Source of the DNA: JALQXV01 sp051005235
GTDB taxonomy: Bacteria; Patescibacteriota; Saccharimonadia; Saccharimonadales; 2-12-FULL-41-12
DNA: 26,062 bases
Assembly: GCA_051005235.1 (NCBI GenBank)
Contig: JBPCJO010000003.1
Span: forward strand, 1 to 26,062
Direction: 5' to 3'
In this document: one piece after another, positions 1-6,575 of the stretch
How the letters are laid out: every line of letters begins with the position of its first letter
How positions within the stretch are numbered: the first letter of the stretch is position 1
Made by a program: the position numbers and the translations under genes
The notes under the pieces: model-generated
Seen by the model: the letters and a program-made list of their open reading frames with translations, nothing else
What the model was told of the DNA's origin: nothing
Databases searched by the model: none

Positions 1-162
1 GCCGTATAGTTTGTCTAGTTCTGAATGGGTACTGATTTCTAGCACGCCTGTTTTGGCTGCTTTATAAATTCGTAGTTTTTGACCGGGGCGCATATCTAGT
101 TCGCGGCGCAGTTCTTTAGGTATTACAACTTGGTATTTGCTCGAAAGGGTTATAGTTTTCAT
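1..162 (-). CDS. AbrB/MazE-type (SpoVT fold) antitoxin, C-terminus cut by window edge
   Basis: The minus-strand reading frame from ATG at 162 gives 54 residues and then runs off the window. It contains the swapped-hairpin AbrB pattern SSKYQVVIPKELRRELDMRPGQ, seen at residues 7-28, which is typical of DNA-binding antitoxins that repress their own operon. The close relative at 12918-13163 shares the KYQVVIPK core and is followed by a PIN toxin, so a toxin gene probably lies just outside the window. An in-frame ATG at 174 exists, but the promoter at 170-198 would begin transcription at about 162, which favours the downstream ATG. What is missing: the C-terminus and the partner toxin. Confident as an AbrB-fold protein; the antitoxin role is inferred from family and from the similar module. 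Confidence 0.8.
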   Translation of the reverse strand, partial: MKTITLSSKYQVVIPKELRRELDMRPGQKLRIYKAAKTGVLEISTHSELDKLYG

Positions 163-169
163 AACGTAA

Positions 170-198
170 ATCATAACAAAAAGTAAAACAATTGTCAA
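170..198 (-). promoter_or_regulatory. Near-perfect sigma70-type promoter for the AbrB antitoxin
   Basis: On the minus strand TTGACA (198-193) and TATGAT (175-170) are separated by 17 bases. Transcription is expected about seven bases after the -10 box, at about 162-163, the A of the antitoxin start codon. The message would therefore be leaderless. No Shine-Dalgarno sequence fits in the remaining space. Confidence 0.75.
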
Positions 199-226
199 CG
201 TTTTACTTTTAATACTATCTTGCTTT

Positions 227-1285
227 TTATATCGCGATCACACTATACCCATCACTAAAATTAGCAATCACCGAATCGGCGTCGGTGGTCGTAATAATCG
301 TCTGGTAGTCTTTCAGTAACTTGGTTAGCGCCCGGCGCCGTGCGCCGTCTAGTTCGCTAAAAACGTCGTCCAGTAGCAATAACGGCCGGACGCCGCGCTC
401 GCGCTCTAACACTTGCAGTTCGATGATTTTTAAAGCCAGTAGTAACGTCCGAATTTCGCCACGCGAGGCGGACAGCAGGGCTGGCTGATCACCAAAATAA
501 ACCACCACGTCGTCGCGGTGCGGGCCAGAGCCCGTAAAGCCGCGAGCCATGTCGAGCTCTACCGACGATTCGAGCTTCTTTAAGAGGTTAGTCCCGTAAT
601 TCAACACGTCGATTGAAGATTCGTAGTGAAGTTTAATCTTTTTGTCATCTTTGGCAATCATAGTATAGGTGGCGGCTATGGACTTGTTGATTGTTGCCAG
701 CAGAGTCAGTCGCTGCTTAACCAATTGTTCGCCCAGGTCAACCAAGCGCAGGTTCCAAGCAAACAACTGTGAGCTGCCGCGCGAGCCTTGCTTTAAGAGG
801 GCGTTGCGTTGAGCCAACACCCGTTTGTAGTGCGCCTGGTGCTGTTCGTAGGCCGGGATATACTGCTCAACCAGATCGTCGAGGTAACTGCGACGAAGGC
901 CGGGTTCGCTTTCGATCAGTTGCAGATCGTTCGGCTCAAAAAGTACCACCGGTTGCCGGTGCGCCACCGGGAACCGTTTATATACCTTGCCGTCTATTTC
1001 GAATGTCTTTTGCAGGCGTCCTGCCGGGTCAGTTTGCAGCTTAGTGGTCCGCAGGACGTTATCGCTGGTATGAACGTCTACGCGGGCCCAGGGTTGGTCT
1101 CGGCGCACTAAACTTGTGTCACGTGCCCGGTACGATTTGCCGACGCAGGCTACCATAATCGCTTCCAGTAGATTGGTCTTACCGGCAGCGTTTGGGCCAA
1201 CCACAATTGTAACGCCGGCGCCAAGCTCAAACGAGGCGTCGACATACGAACGATATTGTTGCAGGCGCAGGTCAGTTAAGATCAT
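227..1285 (-). CDS. recF: RecF, DNA replication/repair SMC-like ATPase
   Basis: RecF binds gapped DNA and helps load RecA through RecO and RecR at stalled forks. The 352-residue product is of normal family length and shows Walker A GPNAAGKTN (about residues 30-38), the ABC-type signature SASRGEIR (about 272-279) and Walker B LLLLDD followed by VFSELD (about 302-312). The segment GSGPHRDD (about 253-259) is also a RecF hallmark. The start ATG at 1285 has a TATAAT-like -10 at 1304-1299 only 13 bases upstream, so its leader is at most a few bases. It is the usual third member of a dnaA-dnaN-recF series, but here two toxin-antitoxin modules on the opposite strand separate it from dnaN. Its promoter region is shared, divergently, with the RHH antitoxin. 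Confidence 0.97.
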   Translation of the reverse strand: MILTDLRLQQYRSYVDASFELGAGVTIVVGPNAAGKTNLLEAIMVACVGKSYRARDTSLVRRDQPWARVDVHTSDNVLRTTKLQTDPAGRLQKTFEIDGKVYKRFPVAHRQPVVLFEPNDLQLIESEPGLRRSYLDDLVEQYIPAYEQHQAHYKRVLAQRNALLKQGSRGSSQLFAWNLRLVDLGEQLVKQRLTLLATINKSIAATYTMIAKDDKKIKLHYESSIDVLNYGTNLLKKLESSVELDMARGFTGSGPHRDDVVVYFGDQPALLSASRGEIRTLLLALKIIELQVLERERGVRPLLLLDDVFSELDGARRRALTKLLKDYQTIITTTDADSVIANFSDGYSVIAI

Positions 1286-1313
1286 AGTGTATCTGTTTAT
1301 TATACGTTAACCA

Positions 1314-1349
1314 TTGACATGTATGCATAAACTGTATACAATGCATACA
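1314..1349 (+). promoter_or_regulatory. Promoter with embedded inverted-repeat operator of the RHH-PIN module
   Basis: TTGACA (1314-1319) and TACAAT (1337-1342) are 17 bases apart, and the antitoxin ATG begins seven bases after the -10, exactly where transcription should start. Perfect 9-bp arms TGTATGCAT (1320-1328) and ATGCATACA (1341-1349) flank a central palindrome TGTATACA (1333-1340). The TGTAT half-sites cover the spacer and -10, the expected place for an autorepressing ribbon-helix-helix protein. The operator reading is inferred from family behaviour. Confidence 0.72.
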
Positions 1350-1594
1350 TGAACAGCATACAGTACACGATTCGTAATATACCTGAGCCGGTCGATAAAG
1401 TGCTCCGGCAAAAAGCCCGCACCCAAGGGAAAAGCTTCAATCAAACAGTGATCGACACACTCGAACAAGCGACCGTAAAGCCTAAAAAAATTGGTCATGA
1501 TCTGGACTGGTTTATTGGCAAAGGCAGCCTTGGTAAAGAATTCGATGAGGCCCAGGCCTGGCTCGAAAGCCTCCCTAAGGATTTGGATTCGTGA
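1349..1594 (+). CDS. Ribbon-helix-helix antitoxin (FitA/Arc-like)
   Basis: An 81-residue protein whose N-terminus (IQYTIRNIPEPVDKVLRQKA, then GKSFNQTVIDTLEQA) fits a ribbon-helix-helix DNA-binding domain: a beta strand followed by two helices. The C-terminal part, rich in acidic and aromatic residues (DLDWFIGKG, EFDEAQAWLESL), is the usual toxin-wrapping tail. The gene overlaps the PIN toxin gene by four bases (GTGA), typical of a translationally coupled VapBC or FitAB pair. It starts at the predicted transcription start, so translation must begin on a leaderless message. The inverted repeat over its promoter fits autorepression. Exact subfamily not determined. Confidence 0.82.
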   Translation: MNSIQYTIRNIPEPVDKVLRQKARTQGKSFNQTVIDTLEQATVKPKKIGHDLDWFIGKGSLGKEFDEAQAWLESLPKDLDS

Positions 1595-1986
1595 GCGGGC
1601 GGTTAGCTTTAGATACAAACACGTATTCAGCGCTAGACAAGGGGAATCCGGTAGCTGTTACAGCAGTAAGCAACGCGCATATTATTGGCATACCGATTAT
1701 CGTGCTCGGCGAGCTTTACTTTGGGTTTGAAAATGGCAACAAGCGCGAGAGAAATATTACGGACCTAAACCGATTTATGGCATTAAATGATTTTGAGATT
1801 TTGCATATTAACGAAAGAACTGCCCGAATTTTTGGCGAAATTTCGGCCGAACTGGCAGCAATTGGCCGGCCGATTCAGCAAAATGATATTTGGATAGCTT
1901 CCCTCTGCAAACAACACGCCTATACGCTCATAACAGGCGATGGAGGCTTTAAATACATTAAAGGCCTCGATATTATCTCGTTCTAA
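1591..1986 (+). CDS. PIN-domain toxin (VapC-like ribonuclease)
   Basis: PIN toxins are magnesium-dependent ribonucleases held inactive by a cognate antitoxin. This 131-residue protein has the expected acidic residues spaced along a PIN fold: D8 in LALDTNTY, E41 in LGELYFGF, D99 in QQNDIWIA and D117 in ITGDGGF. Start is GTG at 1591, inside the stop of the antitoxin gene (GTGA overlap), with an AAGGAT ribosome-binding-like stretch about nine bases upstream. The alternative of a non-toxin nuclease is unlikely given the pairing. The target RNA is unknown. Confidence 0.87.
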   Translation: MSGRLALDTNTYSALDKGNPVAVTAVSNAHIIGIPIIVLGELYFGFENGNKRERNITDLNRFMALNDFEILHINERTARIFGEISAELAAIGRPIQQNDIWIASLCKQHAYTLITGDGGFKYIKGLDIISF

Positions 1987-2041
1987 AACTTATATTTGTG
2001 TTTTAATTAGCTGCGGTTTTGAAATCTTAACATACCAATGG

Positions 2042-2097
2042 AGACACTATAGATTTGGCACCAATGTGTACATAACGGTGCCAAATCTATAGTGTCT
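2042..2097 (+). repeat. Perfect hairpin element 1 (21-bp stem, 14-nt loop)
   Basis: Left arm 2042-2062 and right arm 2077-2097 are exact reverse complements of 21 bases. The loop is AATGTGTACATAAC (2063-2076). The stem next to the loop reads ATTTGGCACC and the outer end begins AGACACT. It is followed on the plus strand by five T, so it could terminate the upstream RHH-PIN transcript. The same architecture recurs at 6429-6478 and 13244-13297 without T-runs, so termination is not a sufficient explanation. Confidence 0.85.
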
Positions 2098-2132
2098 TTT
2101 TATGGCTGTGCTACACGGAATTAAAAACTAGG

Positions 2133-2161
2133 TTGACTTAGTCCACTTACTGAGGTATGCT
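2133..2161 (+). promoter_or_regulatory. Promoter of the Phd-PIN module
   Basis: TTGACT (2133-2138) and TATGCT (2156-2161) are 17 bases apart. Transcription would begin near 2168, leaving about five bases before the ATG at 2173. The palindrome TTAAGCTTAA (2161-2170) overlaps the expected start and may be part of an operator. Confidence 0.6.
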
Positions 2162-2172
2162 TAAGCTTAACT

Positions 2173-2430
2173 ATGAAAGCTATACCGGTTCATCAAGCAA
2201 AGGCAAACCTTAGCAAATATATAATCCAGGCTAAGGCGGGTAAACCGGTGTATATCGGGCGTTACGGCGAAGCCGAGGTTGTACTTACTGCTACCACTAA
2301 GAGAAAGGGGCTAAAGTTGGGTGTTTGGGCTGATAAATATAAACCAAACGCCTATAAAGACGAAGACCTTATCGGGCCCGATCAAGAACTTATTAACGAC
2401 TTTGAAAAAGCAATCAATAAGCCGCTCTAG
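2173..2430 (+). CDS. Phd/YefM-family antitoxin
   Basis: An 85-residue protein starting MKAIPVHQAKANLSKYI, the usual Phd/YefM N-terminal pattern (a short strand, then a helix starting xxxAKxxLSxxI), followed by a G-rich turn and VVLT strand. In this family the N-terminus dimerises and binds the operator, while the C-terminal helix (here about residues 58-83) neutralises the toxin. Its stop TAG directly abuts the ATG of a PIN toxin, and the two are clearly one operon. No good Shine-Dalgarno sequence precedes it; the promoter gives a leader of only a few bases. Confidence 0.88.
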   Translation: MKAIPVHQAKANLSKYIIQAKAGKPVYIGRYGEAEVVLTATTKRKGLKLGVWADKYKPNAYKDEDLIGPDQELINDFEKAINKPL

Positions 2431-2820
2431 ATGATACTTATTGATTCTCATATTTTTGTATGGGCCTTGTTTGAGCCAGAACGGATTGGCAAACAAGCGC
2501 GGGCGATGCTTACCGAAGAAAATGACATTCAAGTTTCGCTAGCTAGCTTATGGGAACTGGCGCTAAAGCACAGTAAGGGTAGGTTCGCATATCCTCCTGA
2601 CTTACTACTTAAAGGTGTTGGGGAGCTTGGGGCAACTTGGTTAGAGATTACTCCTCGTCAAATTACTCAATCGGTTACTATTCCTATGGTTCATCTCGAC
2701 CCGTTTGATCATATGATTGCCGCCCAAGCGTTGTGCGAGCGAGTACCACTTATTACGTATGATTCGCAAATGCTAGATAGTGCCGTGCCGGGCTTGCAAC
2801 TTATAGACGGCCGCGCCTAG
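2431..2820 (+). CDS. PIN-domain toxin (VapC-like) paired with Phd
   Basis: A 129-residue PIN protein of the subgroup usually paired with Phd antitoxins. The metal-binding acids are visible: D5 in LIDSHIFVW, E42 in ASLWELALKHSKG, D90 and D93 in LDPFDHMIAAQA, and D111 in ITYDSQML. All four expected positions are present, so it is probably an active ribonuclease. The gene begins immediately after the antitoxin stop codon and has no ribosome-binding sequence of its own, pointing to translational coupling. It ends 24 bases before the end of dnaN, with which it converges. Confidence 0.88.
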   Translation: MILIDSHIFVWALFEPERIGKQARAMLTEENDIQVSLASLWELALKHSKGRFAYPPDLLLKGVGELGATWLEITPRQITQSVTIPMVHLDPFDHMIAAQALCERVPLITYDSQMLDSAVPGLQLIDGRA

Positions 2821-2844
2821 ATCGCTATCTAGCTTTATTACTGG

Positions 2845-3936
2845 CTAGCTTTTAAGCGGCATAATCAGGTGTAAATAATCCTTATCTTCGGTGCCGCGAA
2901 TAACGCAGGGCTCGAGCTTACCGTTGAAGGCCAAGCTTACATCTTGGTCATTAATTACACTAAGCCCGTCGAGGATAAAACGCGAGTTGAGGGTGATGCT
3001 GGCGGTGCCGGCAACTTTAGCGGTTGCACTGGCGGTATTTTCACCAAGCTGTGAGGCAATCGAGCGAATACTGATCTGTTTTTCGTCTTCGTCGAGGTCT
3101 AGCGTGACGCTGCCAGCACTTTCGCGGGCGAACAAGCTCGAGACCTTGGTTATGTTTACCAGTTCGCTTTTTGGCAATGTTGCCGAGCTGGTAAAGGAGT
3201 CGGGGATCAGTTTGCGGTAGTCGGGGTAGGTGCCGTCGATCAAACGGGTTACCAGCTCGATGTCGCCGACGGTAAATAATACTTGTTGATCGTCGTGGGT
3301 TACAGTTACTTCTTCGTTGTTGTCGCCGATAATACGCAGCAAATCTTGCATGGCACTGGCTGGAACGAGTAGTTTTACGTCTTGCTTGAGGGCGATGACG
3401 CGCTTTTCGGCTAAGCGATAGCTGTCGGTGGCGGCAATATATAGGTTACCTTCGTGGGTGCGGAAGTAAATGCCGGTTAAAATCGGACGGGCGTCGTCGT
3501 TGCTGGCAGCAAAAACAACCTGTTGTAGGGCGCGTTTAAGGGCCGACGCCGAGACGCTCCAGGTTGCGCCGTCTTTAATGCGCGGCATCACCGGATAGTC
3601 GTCGGCTGGCGTGCCATTAATAGTGGAGTTATATTTGTCGGCTTTGATGCGAAGCTTGGTTTCGTCGACATTAAGGTCAATGATGCCGCTGGGGAGGCTG
3701 GCTATAAAGTCTTGCATTAGGCGGGCGGGCACGGTGATTGACCCTTCGACACTAACTTTTGAGCCAATGTAGTGGGTGATGGCTATATTTAAGTTGGTGG
3801 CCGCCACACAAACCCGGTTATCGACGGTTTTTATAAGTACGTTAGAAAGAATCGGCAGGGCATTCTTTGTGCTGGCTACGCGGGCTACGTTGTTAAGAGC
3901 ACGAGTTAAATTTTCTTGAGTTACTTGCAATTTCAT
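2845..3936 (-). CDS. dnaN: DNA polymerase III beta subunit (sliding clamp)
   Basis: DnaN forms the ring that tethers polymerase III to DNA. The 363-residue product has the length and order of the three clamp domains. Recognisable pieces are the N-terminal MKLQVTQENLTRALNNVAR with LPILSNVLIK, the middle-domain YRLAEKRV and the inter-domain RLIDGTYPDYRKLIP, and the C-terminal ending HLIMPLKS, which matches the conserved MPMR/L-type terminus. The start at 3936 has no strong Shine-Dalgarno sequence just upstream (CTCGCCTCATG). The gene follows dnaA on the same strand after a 273-base gap with DnaA-box-like sites and inverted repeats. Confidence 0.98.
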   Translation of the reverse strand: MKLQVTQENLTRALNNVARVASTKNALPILSNVLIKTVDNRVCVAATNLNIAITHYIGSKVSVEGSITVPARLMQDFIASLPSGIIDLNVDETKLRIKADKYNSTINGTPADDYPVMPRIKDGATWSVSASALKRALQQVVFAASNDDARPILTGIYFRTHEGNLYIAATDSYRLAEKRVIALKQDVKLLVPASAMQDLLRIIGDNNEEVTVTHDDQQVLFTVGDIELVTRLIDGTYPDYRKLIPDSFTSSATLPKSELVNITKVSSLFARESAGSVTLDLDEDEKQISIRSIASQLGENTASATAKVAGTASITLNSRFILDGLSVINDQDVSLAFNGKLEPCVIRGTEDKDYLHLIMPLKS

Positions 3937-3966
3937 GAGGCGAGGTTCCAGTCCTTTATTATTATG

Positions 3967-4142
3967 GTTTCATTAAATTTTAACAAAGCAGTTGTAGTAG
4001 TAGGTGGTGTGGATACTGTTGATAACTTATTTTTAACAGACACACTTAACCAATTTTTCCAGTGTATAACCACTAGATTATATAGTTCATAAACCTGTGC
4101 CAAACTAAGGCTTATACGCAGTTCATTAAAATTTAATGAAAC
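3967..4142. repeat. 17-bp perfect inverted repeat spanning the dnaA-dnaN gap
   Basis: GTTTCATTAAATTTTAA at 3967-3983 is the exact reverse complement of 4126-4142. The right copy is itself nearly self-palindromic: TTCATTAAA and TTTAATGAA around a single base (4122-4140). The pair brackets the abutting DnaA-box-like sites. AT-rich and well suited to local unwinding; function is inferred. Confidence 0.75.
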
Positions 4143-4144
4143 GG

Positions 4145-4195
4145 CTGCGGACAACCAATGACTTGTGCGCATGGTTGTGCCAGTCTTGTCCGCAG
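4145..4195. repeat. Nested GC-rich inverted repeat just after dnaA
   Basis: CTGCGGACAA (4145-4154) pairs perfectly with TTGTCCGCAG (4186-4195), and inside it CAACCA can pair with TGGTTG. It lies 15 bases beyond the dnaA stop. It is not followed by a T-run on the minus strand, so it is a poor intrinsic terminator; it could be an mRNA 3' structure or an origin structure. Confidence 0.6.
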
Positions 4196-4209
4196 GCAAT
4201 CCACAGGCT

Positions 4210-5613
4210 TTACGCATATAAACGCTCTTTAATGTCAGCAATCGCCAGGCGGACTTCGTTATCAAAGGCTTTTTCTTTGGTAATTTTTTCGACCGAATGA
4301 ATCGCTGTTGTGTGGTCTTTACGCCCCAGCTCACGGGCAATTTTAGGAAAACTAAGATGTAATTCACTACGCAGTATATACATGGCAATCTGGCGTGGAA
4401 CAACAATTTCTTTATCGCGTTTTGGCCCGAGCAACTCATCAACACTGACTTGAAAATGCTTGGCGGTTCGCTCCACCACCTGTTTGGCGTTGAGGTGTTT
4501 TGGCCGGGTTTTTACGTTCCCCAACAACGCCACAGCCACCTCAACCGTCGGTTCTAATTTACGCACCTCACAAAATGCAATAAGGCGATTTAGGGCGCCC
4601 TCTAACTCCCTAATATTACTTGGGTCGCGGTTAGCTAGGTGTTCGACTAGGCCTGGCTCAAGCACCATATCGTGTTCACCGGCCTTAGATTGGATAATAG
4701 CGCAACGGGTCTCAAAATCGGGTGCCTGCATATCAATCGCCATACCCCACTCAAAACGAGAGCGCAGGCGGTCGGTAAGCGTCGGTATGTCTTTTGGCCG
4801 GCGGTCACTGGTAATAATAATTTGTTTATTGGCCTGGTGAAGCGCGTTGAAGGTATGAAAAAACTCATCTTGAGTCTTCTCTTTACCCGCGATAAATTGG
4901 ATGTCGTCAATAATGAGGACGTCCGCGCTCCGGTAAACAGCCGCAAAATCGGTGTTTCTTTTGTAACGGATAGCGTCAAGGAACTCCTGGATAAACTGCT
5001 CCGACGACACGTACACAATATTGGCATTTTTGTTGTTTGCAAGCACCCCGTTGCCAGTGGCTTGAATGAGGTGGGTTTTACCAATTCCAACACCACCATA
5101 CAAAAATAATGGATTATATTTTTTAACAGGGCTATTGGCGACCGACTGGCAGGCTGCGTACGCCAAATCGTTACCGTCGCCAACAATAAAGTTATCAAAC
5201 GTATAGCGCTCGTTCAAACCTAGCCGGTAGGCGTGGGTCAGGCTCGAGCTGGTGTTGGTGCTGGATGTTGGCCGGTTGGGTTGTGGGCGACCGTCTGGCG
5301 CCGGTTTTGCCTGTTGTTGGTTTTGCAAAACAACCGACTCGTCTTCAATGCGCCGGTGAATAGAAGAGGCGGGCAGAATCTTATACTCAATCGTTTCGTA
5401 CGGCACGCCGTTTTTTTGTAGCGTTTGGGCAATCAGGTCGTCAAACTTTCTCTCAAGTTGCTGTTTAATGAATACGTTCGGCGCGCCCACCTGGACAACA
5501 CCGTCTTTTACTTTTAGCAAACGGGTGTTTTTAAACCAGGTAACATAGTTGCCTTTAGAGACCCCTAATTCAATTTCCCCGAGTACCGCTTGCCACAGGC
5601 CCGTTGTATCCAT
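4210..5613 (-). CDS. dnaA: Chromosomal replication initiator DnaA
   Basis: DnaA binds 9-bp boxes at the origin, melts DNA and recruits the helicase. The 467-residue protein shows all four domains: domain I (residues 1-80), a Q/P/S-rich linker (about 95-125), the AAA+ core with Walker A GGVGIGKT (173-180) and Walker B LIIDD (233-237), and the C-terminal helix-turn-helix with the DnaA signature LGRKDHTTAIHSVEKI (429-444). The start ATG at 5613 follows purine-rich GAAGG and GAGGGGA stretches that can serve as ribosome-binding sites. A TATAGT -10-like box lies further upstream with a DnaA-box-like sequence in its -35 region, which would allow autoregulation. Confidence 0.98.
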   Translation of the reverse strand: MDTTGLWQAVLGEIELGVSKGNYVTWFKNTRLLKVKDGVVQVGAPNVFIKQQLERKFDDLIAQTLQKNGVPYETIEYKILPASSIHRRIEDESVVLQNQQQAKPAPDGRPQPNRPTSSTNTSSSLTHAYRLGLNERYTFDNFIVGDGNDLAYAACQSVANSPVKKYNPLFLYGGVGIGKTHLIQATGNGVLANNKNANIVYVSSEQFIQEFLDAIRYKRNTDFAAVYRSADVLIIDDIQFIAGKEKTQDEFFHTFNALHQANKQIIITSDRRPKDIPTLTDRLRSRFEWGMAIDMQAPDFETRCAIIQSKAGEHDMVLEPGLVEHLANRDPSNIRELEGALNRLIAFCEVRKLEPTVEVAVALLGNVKTRPKHLNAKQVVERTAKHFQVSVDELLGPKRDKEIVVPRQIAMYILRSELHLSFPKIARELGRKDHTTAIHSVEKITKEKAFDNEVRLAIADIKERLYA

Positions 5614-5675
5614 TCCCCTCGCGCCTTCCTTGCGTCAACTGTTTGGTACTCATAACTATATCAAATCTATTAAAC

Positions 5676-5800
5676 TTCTCCACAGGTTTATGAAAAAATC
5701 TACAGAACATGTAGAAATAAGCTCAAACAGATAGGTAATTATGCACAAGCTTAGAGCTCATCTGTTAATCTGTGGAAAGAAGTTGATTAACGGTGGAAAA
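5676..5800. promoter_or_regulatory. Cluster of DnaA-box-like sites between dnaA and rpmH
   Basis: Candidate 9-mers related to TTATCCACA: TTCTCCACA (5676-5684), TTATGCACA (5739-5747), TGTGGAAAG on the opposite strand (5771-5779) and GGTGGAAAA (5792-5800). The first lies in the dnaA promoter region. The stretch 5614-5898 is otherwise AT-rich and has no gene. It is the other candidate for oriC. Confidence 0.5.
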
Positions 5801-5858
5801 CCTGGTACAGTTTAGGGTAATACTATTGTTAATTTGACGTAGGTAAAGGGTCGTCCGT

Positions 5859-5888
5859 TTGACGAAGTATGCCCTCGACCTCTATAGT
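5859..5888 (+). promoter_or_regulatory. Promoter of rpmH
   Basis: TTGACG (5859-5864) and TATAGT (5883-5888) with an 18-base spacer. Transcription would start about four bases before the ATG at 5899, a very short leader with only a weak GAAAG purine run. A second TTGACG at 5834-5839 is further upstream. Confidence 0.6.
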
Positions 5889-5898
5889 TAGAAAGATT

Positions 5899-6036
5899 AT
5901 GCCAAAAAGAACTTTTCAACCAAAGAAACGCTACCGCTCCCGCGAGCATGGTTTCTTTAAGCGCATGGCTAACAAAGCTGGTCGCAACGTGTTAAAGCGC
6001 CGTCGTATCAAAGGCCGCGTCCGCTTGACTCACTAA
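5899..6036 (+). CDS. rpmH: 50S ribosomal protein L34
   Basis: A 45-residue, highly basic protein starting MPKRTFQPKKRYRSREHGF and ending in a KRRRIKGRVRLTH-type tail, which is the L34 pattern and length. It begins the conserved rpmH-rnpA-yidC-jag series and is divergent from dnaA, as in most bacteria. It is easy to miss because of its length. Start ATG at 5899; the stop at 6034-6036 is followed 15 bases later by the rnpA GTG start. Confidence 0.97.
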   Translation: MPKRTFQPKKRYRSREHGFFKRMANKAGRNVLKRRRIKGRVRLTH

Positions 6037-6051
6037 AGGTGGTGATTGGTT

Positions 6052-6396
6052 GTGATTTCCCGCCAACACCGCTTTCATGGCTATAACGCACTCAATTTCG
6101 TATACCGCAAAGGCCGCGGTGTCCGCAATGAGTATCTAAGCCTGCGTTTTGCGCCTTCGCGGGGTAAAGATTATCGCCTAGCGGTCGTAGTTAGCAAGAA
6201 AATCAGCAAATCCGCCGTCGTCCGTAATCGGATCCGCCGCCGTATCTATGAAGCTGTCCGGTTGTATAAAAAAGAGTCCGGCCAGCCCTGGCCCCAAGAC
6301 ATGATTATTAGCGTGTTCGAGGACCAGCCAGCCAAGGTGCCGTCTGATGAACTTACCGCTACAGTCCGGCGCTTGCTTAAAAAGTCCGGACTATAG
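6052..6396 (+). CDS. rnpA: Ribonuclease P protein component
   Basis: RnpA assists the RNase P RNA in trimming tRNA 5' ends. The reading frame gives about 114 residues with the family's RNR-type signature: VVSKKISKSAVVRNRIRRRIYEAVR (residues about 47-71), preceded by HRFHGYNALNFVYRKGR. I prefer GTG at 6052 because AAAGGTGG (6035-6042) sits about nine bases upstream; TTG at 6046 is the alternative, only three bases from that sequence and just after a TGA in frame. Transcribed with rpmH. The usual yidD is absent downstream; a hairpin element occupies that gap. Confidence 0.95.
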   Translation: MISRQHRFHGYNALNFVYRKGRGVRNEYLSLRFAPSRGKDYRLAVVVSKKISKSAVVRNRIRRRIYEAVRLYKKESGQPWPQDMIISVFEDQPAKVPSDELTATVRRLLKKSGL

Positions 6397-6428
6397 ACCG
6401 ATTGTTGGTTGCGCAGCTATTTTTTGAA

Positions 6429-6478
6429 GACTATGGTTTTGACACTAATATGTACATTTCAGTGTCAAAACCATAGTC
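6429..6478 (+). repeat. Perfect hairpin element 2 (18-bp stem, 14-nt loop)
   Basis: GACTATGGTTTTGACACT (6429-6446) is the exact reverse complement of 6461-6478. The loop is AATATGTACATTTC, again 14 bases and close to the loop of element 1. No T-run follows on either strand, so it is not a convincing terminator. It lies inside the rnpA-yidC gap of an otherwise conserved operon. Confidence 0.85.
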
Positions 6479-6541
6479 ACTAAAAAACAATGTACGAGAC
6501 AAGCTTTTATACCAGAAAAATGGAATTAGGCGGTACGGACA

Positions 6542-6555
6542 TGTTACAGTAGTAG
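6542..6555 (+). promoter_or_regulatory. Upstream motif TGTTACAGTAGTAG shared with the M23-like gene
   Basis: The same 14 bases occur at 25875-25888, upstream of the secreted peptidase gene. Here they lie 20 bases before the yidC start and are followed by an AAGGAG ribosome-binding site (6558-6563). TACAGT could be a -10 box, but no good -35 is placed correctly in either case. Function unknown. Confidence 0.35.
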
Positions 6556-6575
6556 TTAAGGAGTAAGTTAGCGGT

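Larger units (their letters stand above)
3937..4209. other. dnaA-dnaN gap with DnaA-box-like 9-mers (candidate oriC part)
   Basis: Two 9-mers on the plus strand abut exactly: TGTGGATAC (4008-4016) and TGTTGATAA (4017-4025). Their reverse complements (GTATCCACA, TTATCAACA) each differ by a base or two from the DnaA box TTATCCACA. A weaker match, CAATCCACA, is at 4197-4205 beside the dnaA stop. The region also holds AT-rich stretches that could open (around 3960-3985 and 4120-4140) and two long inverted repeats. Origins usually lie beside dnaA, but whether this gap or the one upstream of dnaA fires cannot be decided by reading alone. Confidence 0.5.

Noticed and set aside
2042..2097. Simple intrinsic terminator for hairpin element 1
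   Set aside because: Possible by itself because of the T-run, but the same structure at 6429 and 13244 has none and one lies between divergent promoters; kept as a repeat family.
3933..4445. A 170-codon minus-strand frame covering the dnaA end and the dnaA-dnaN gap
   Set aside because: It shares the strand of dnaA in another frame and crosses the origin-like repeats; no recognisable protein features.
4672..5109. Open frame of 145 codons on the plus strand within dnaA
   Set aside because: It lies entirely antisense to the strongly conserved DnaA AAA+ domain and has no recognisable motif or promoter.
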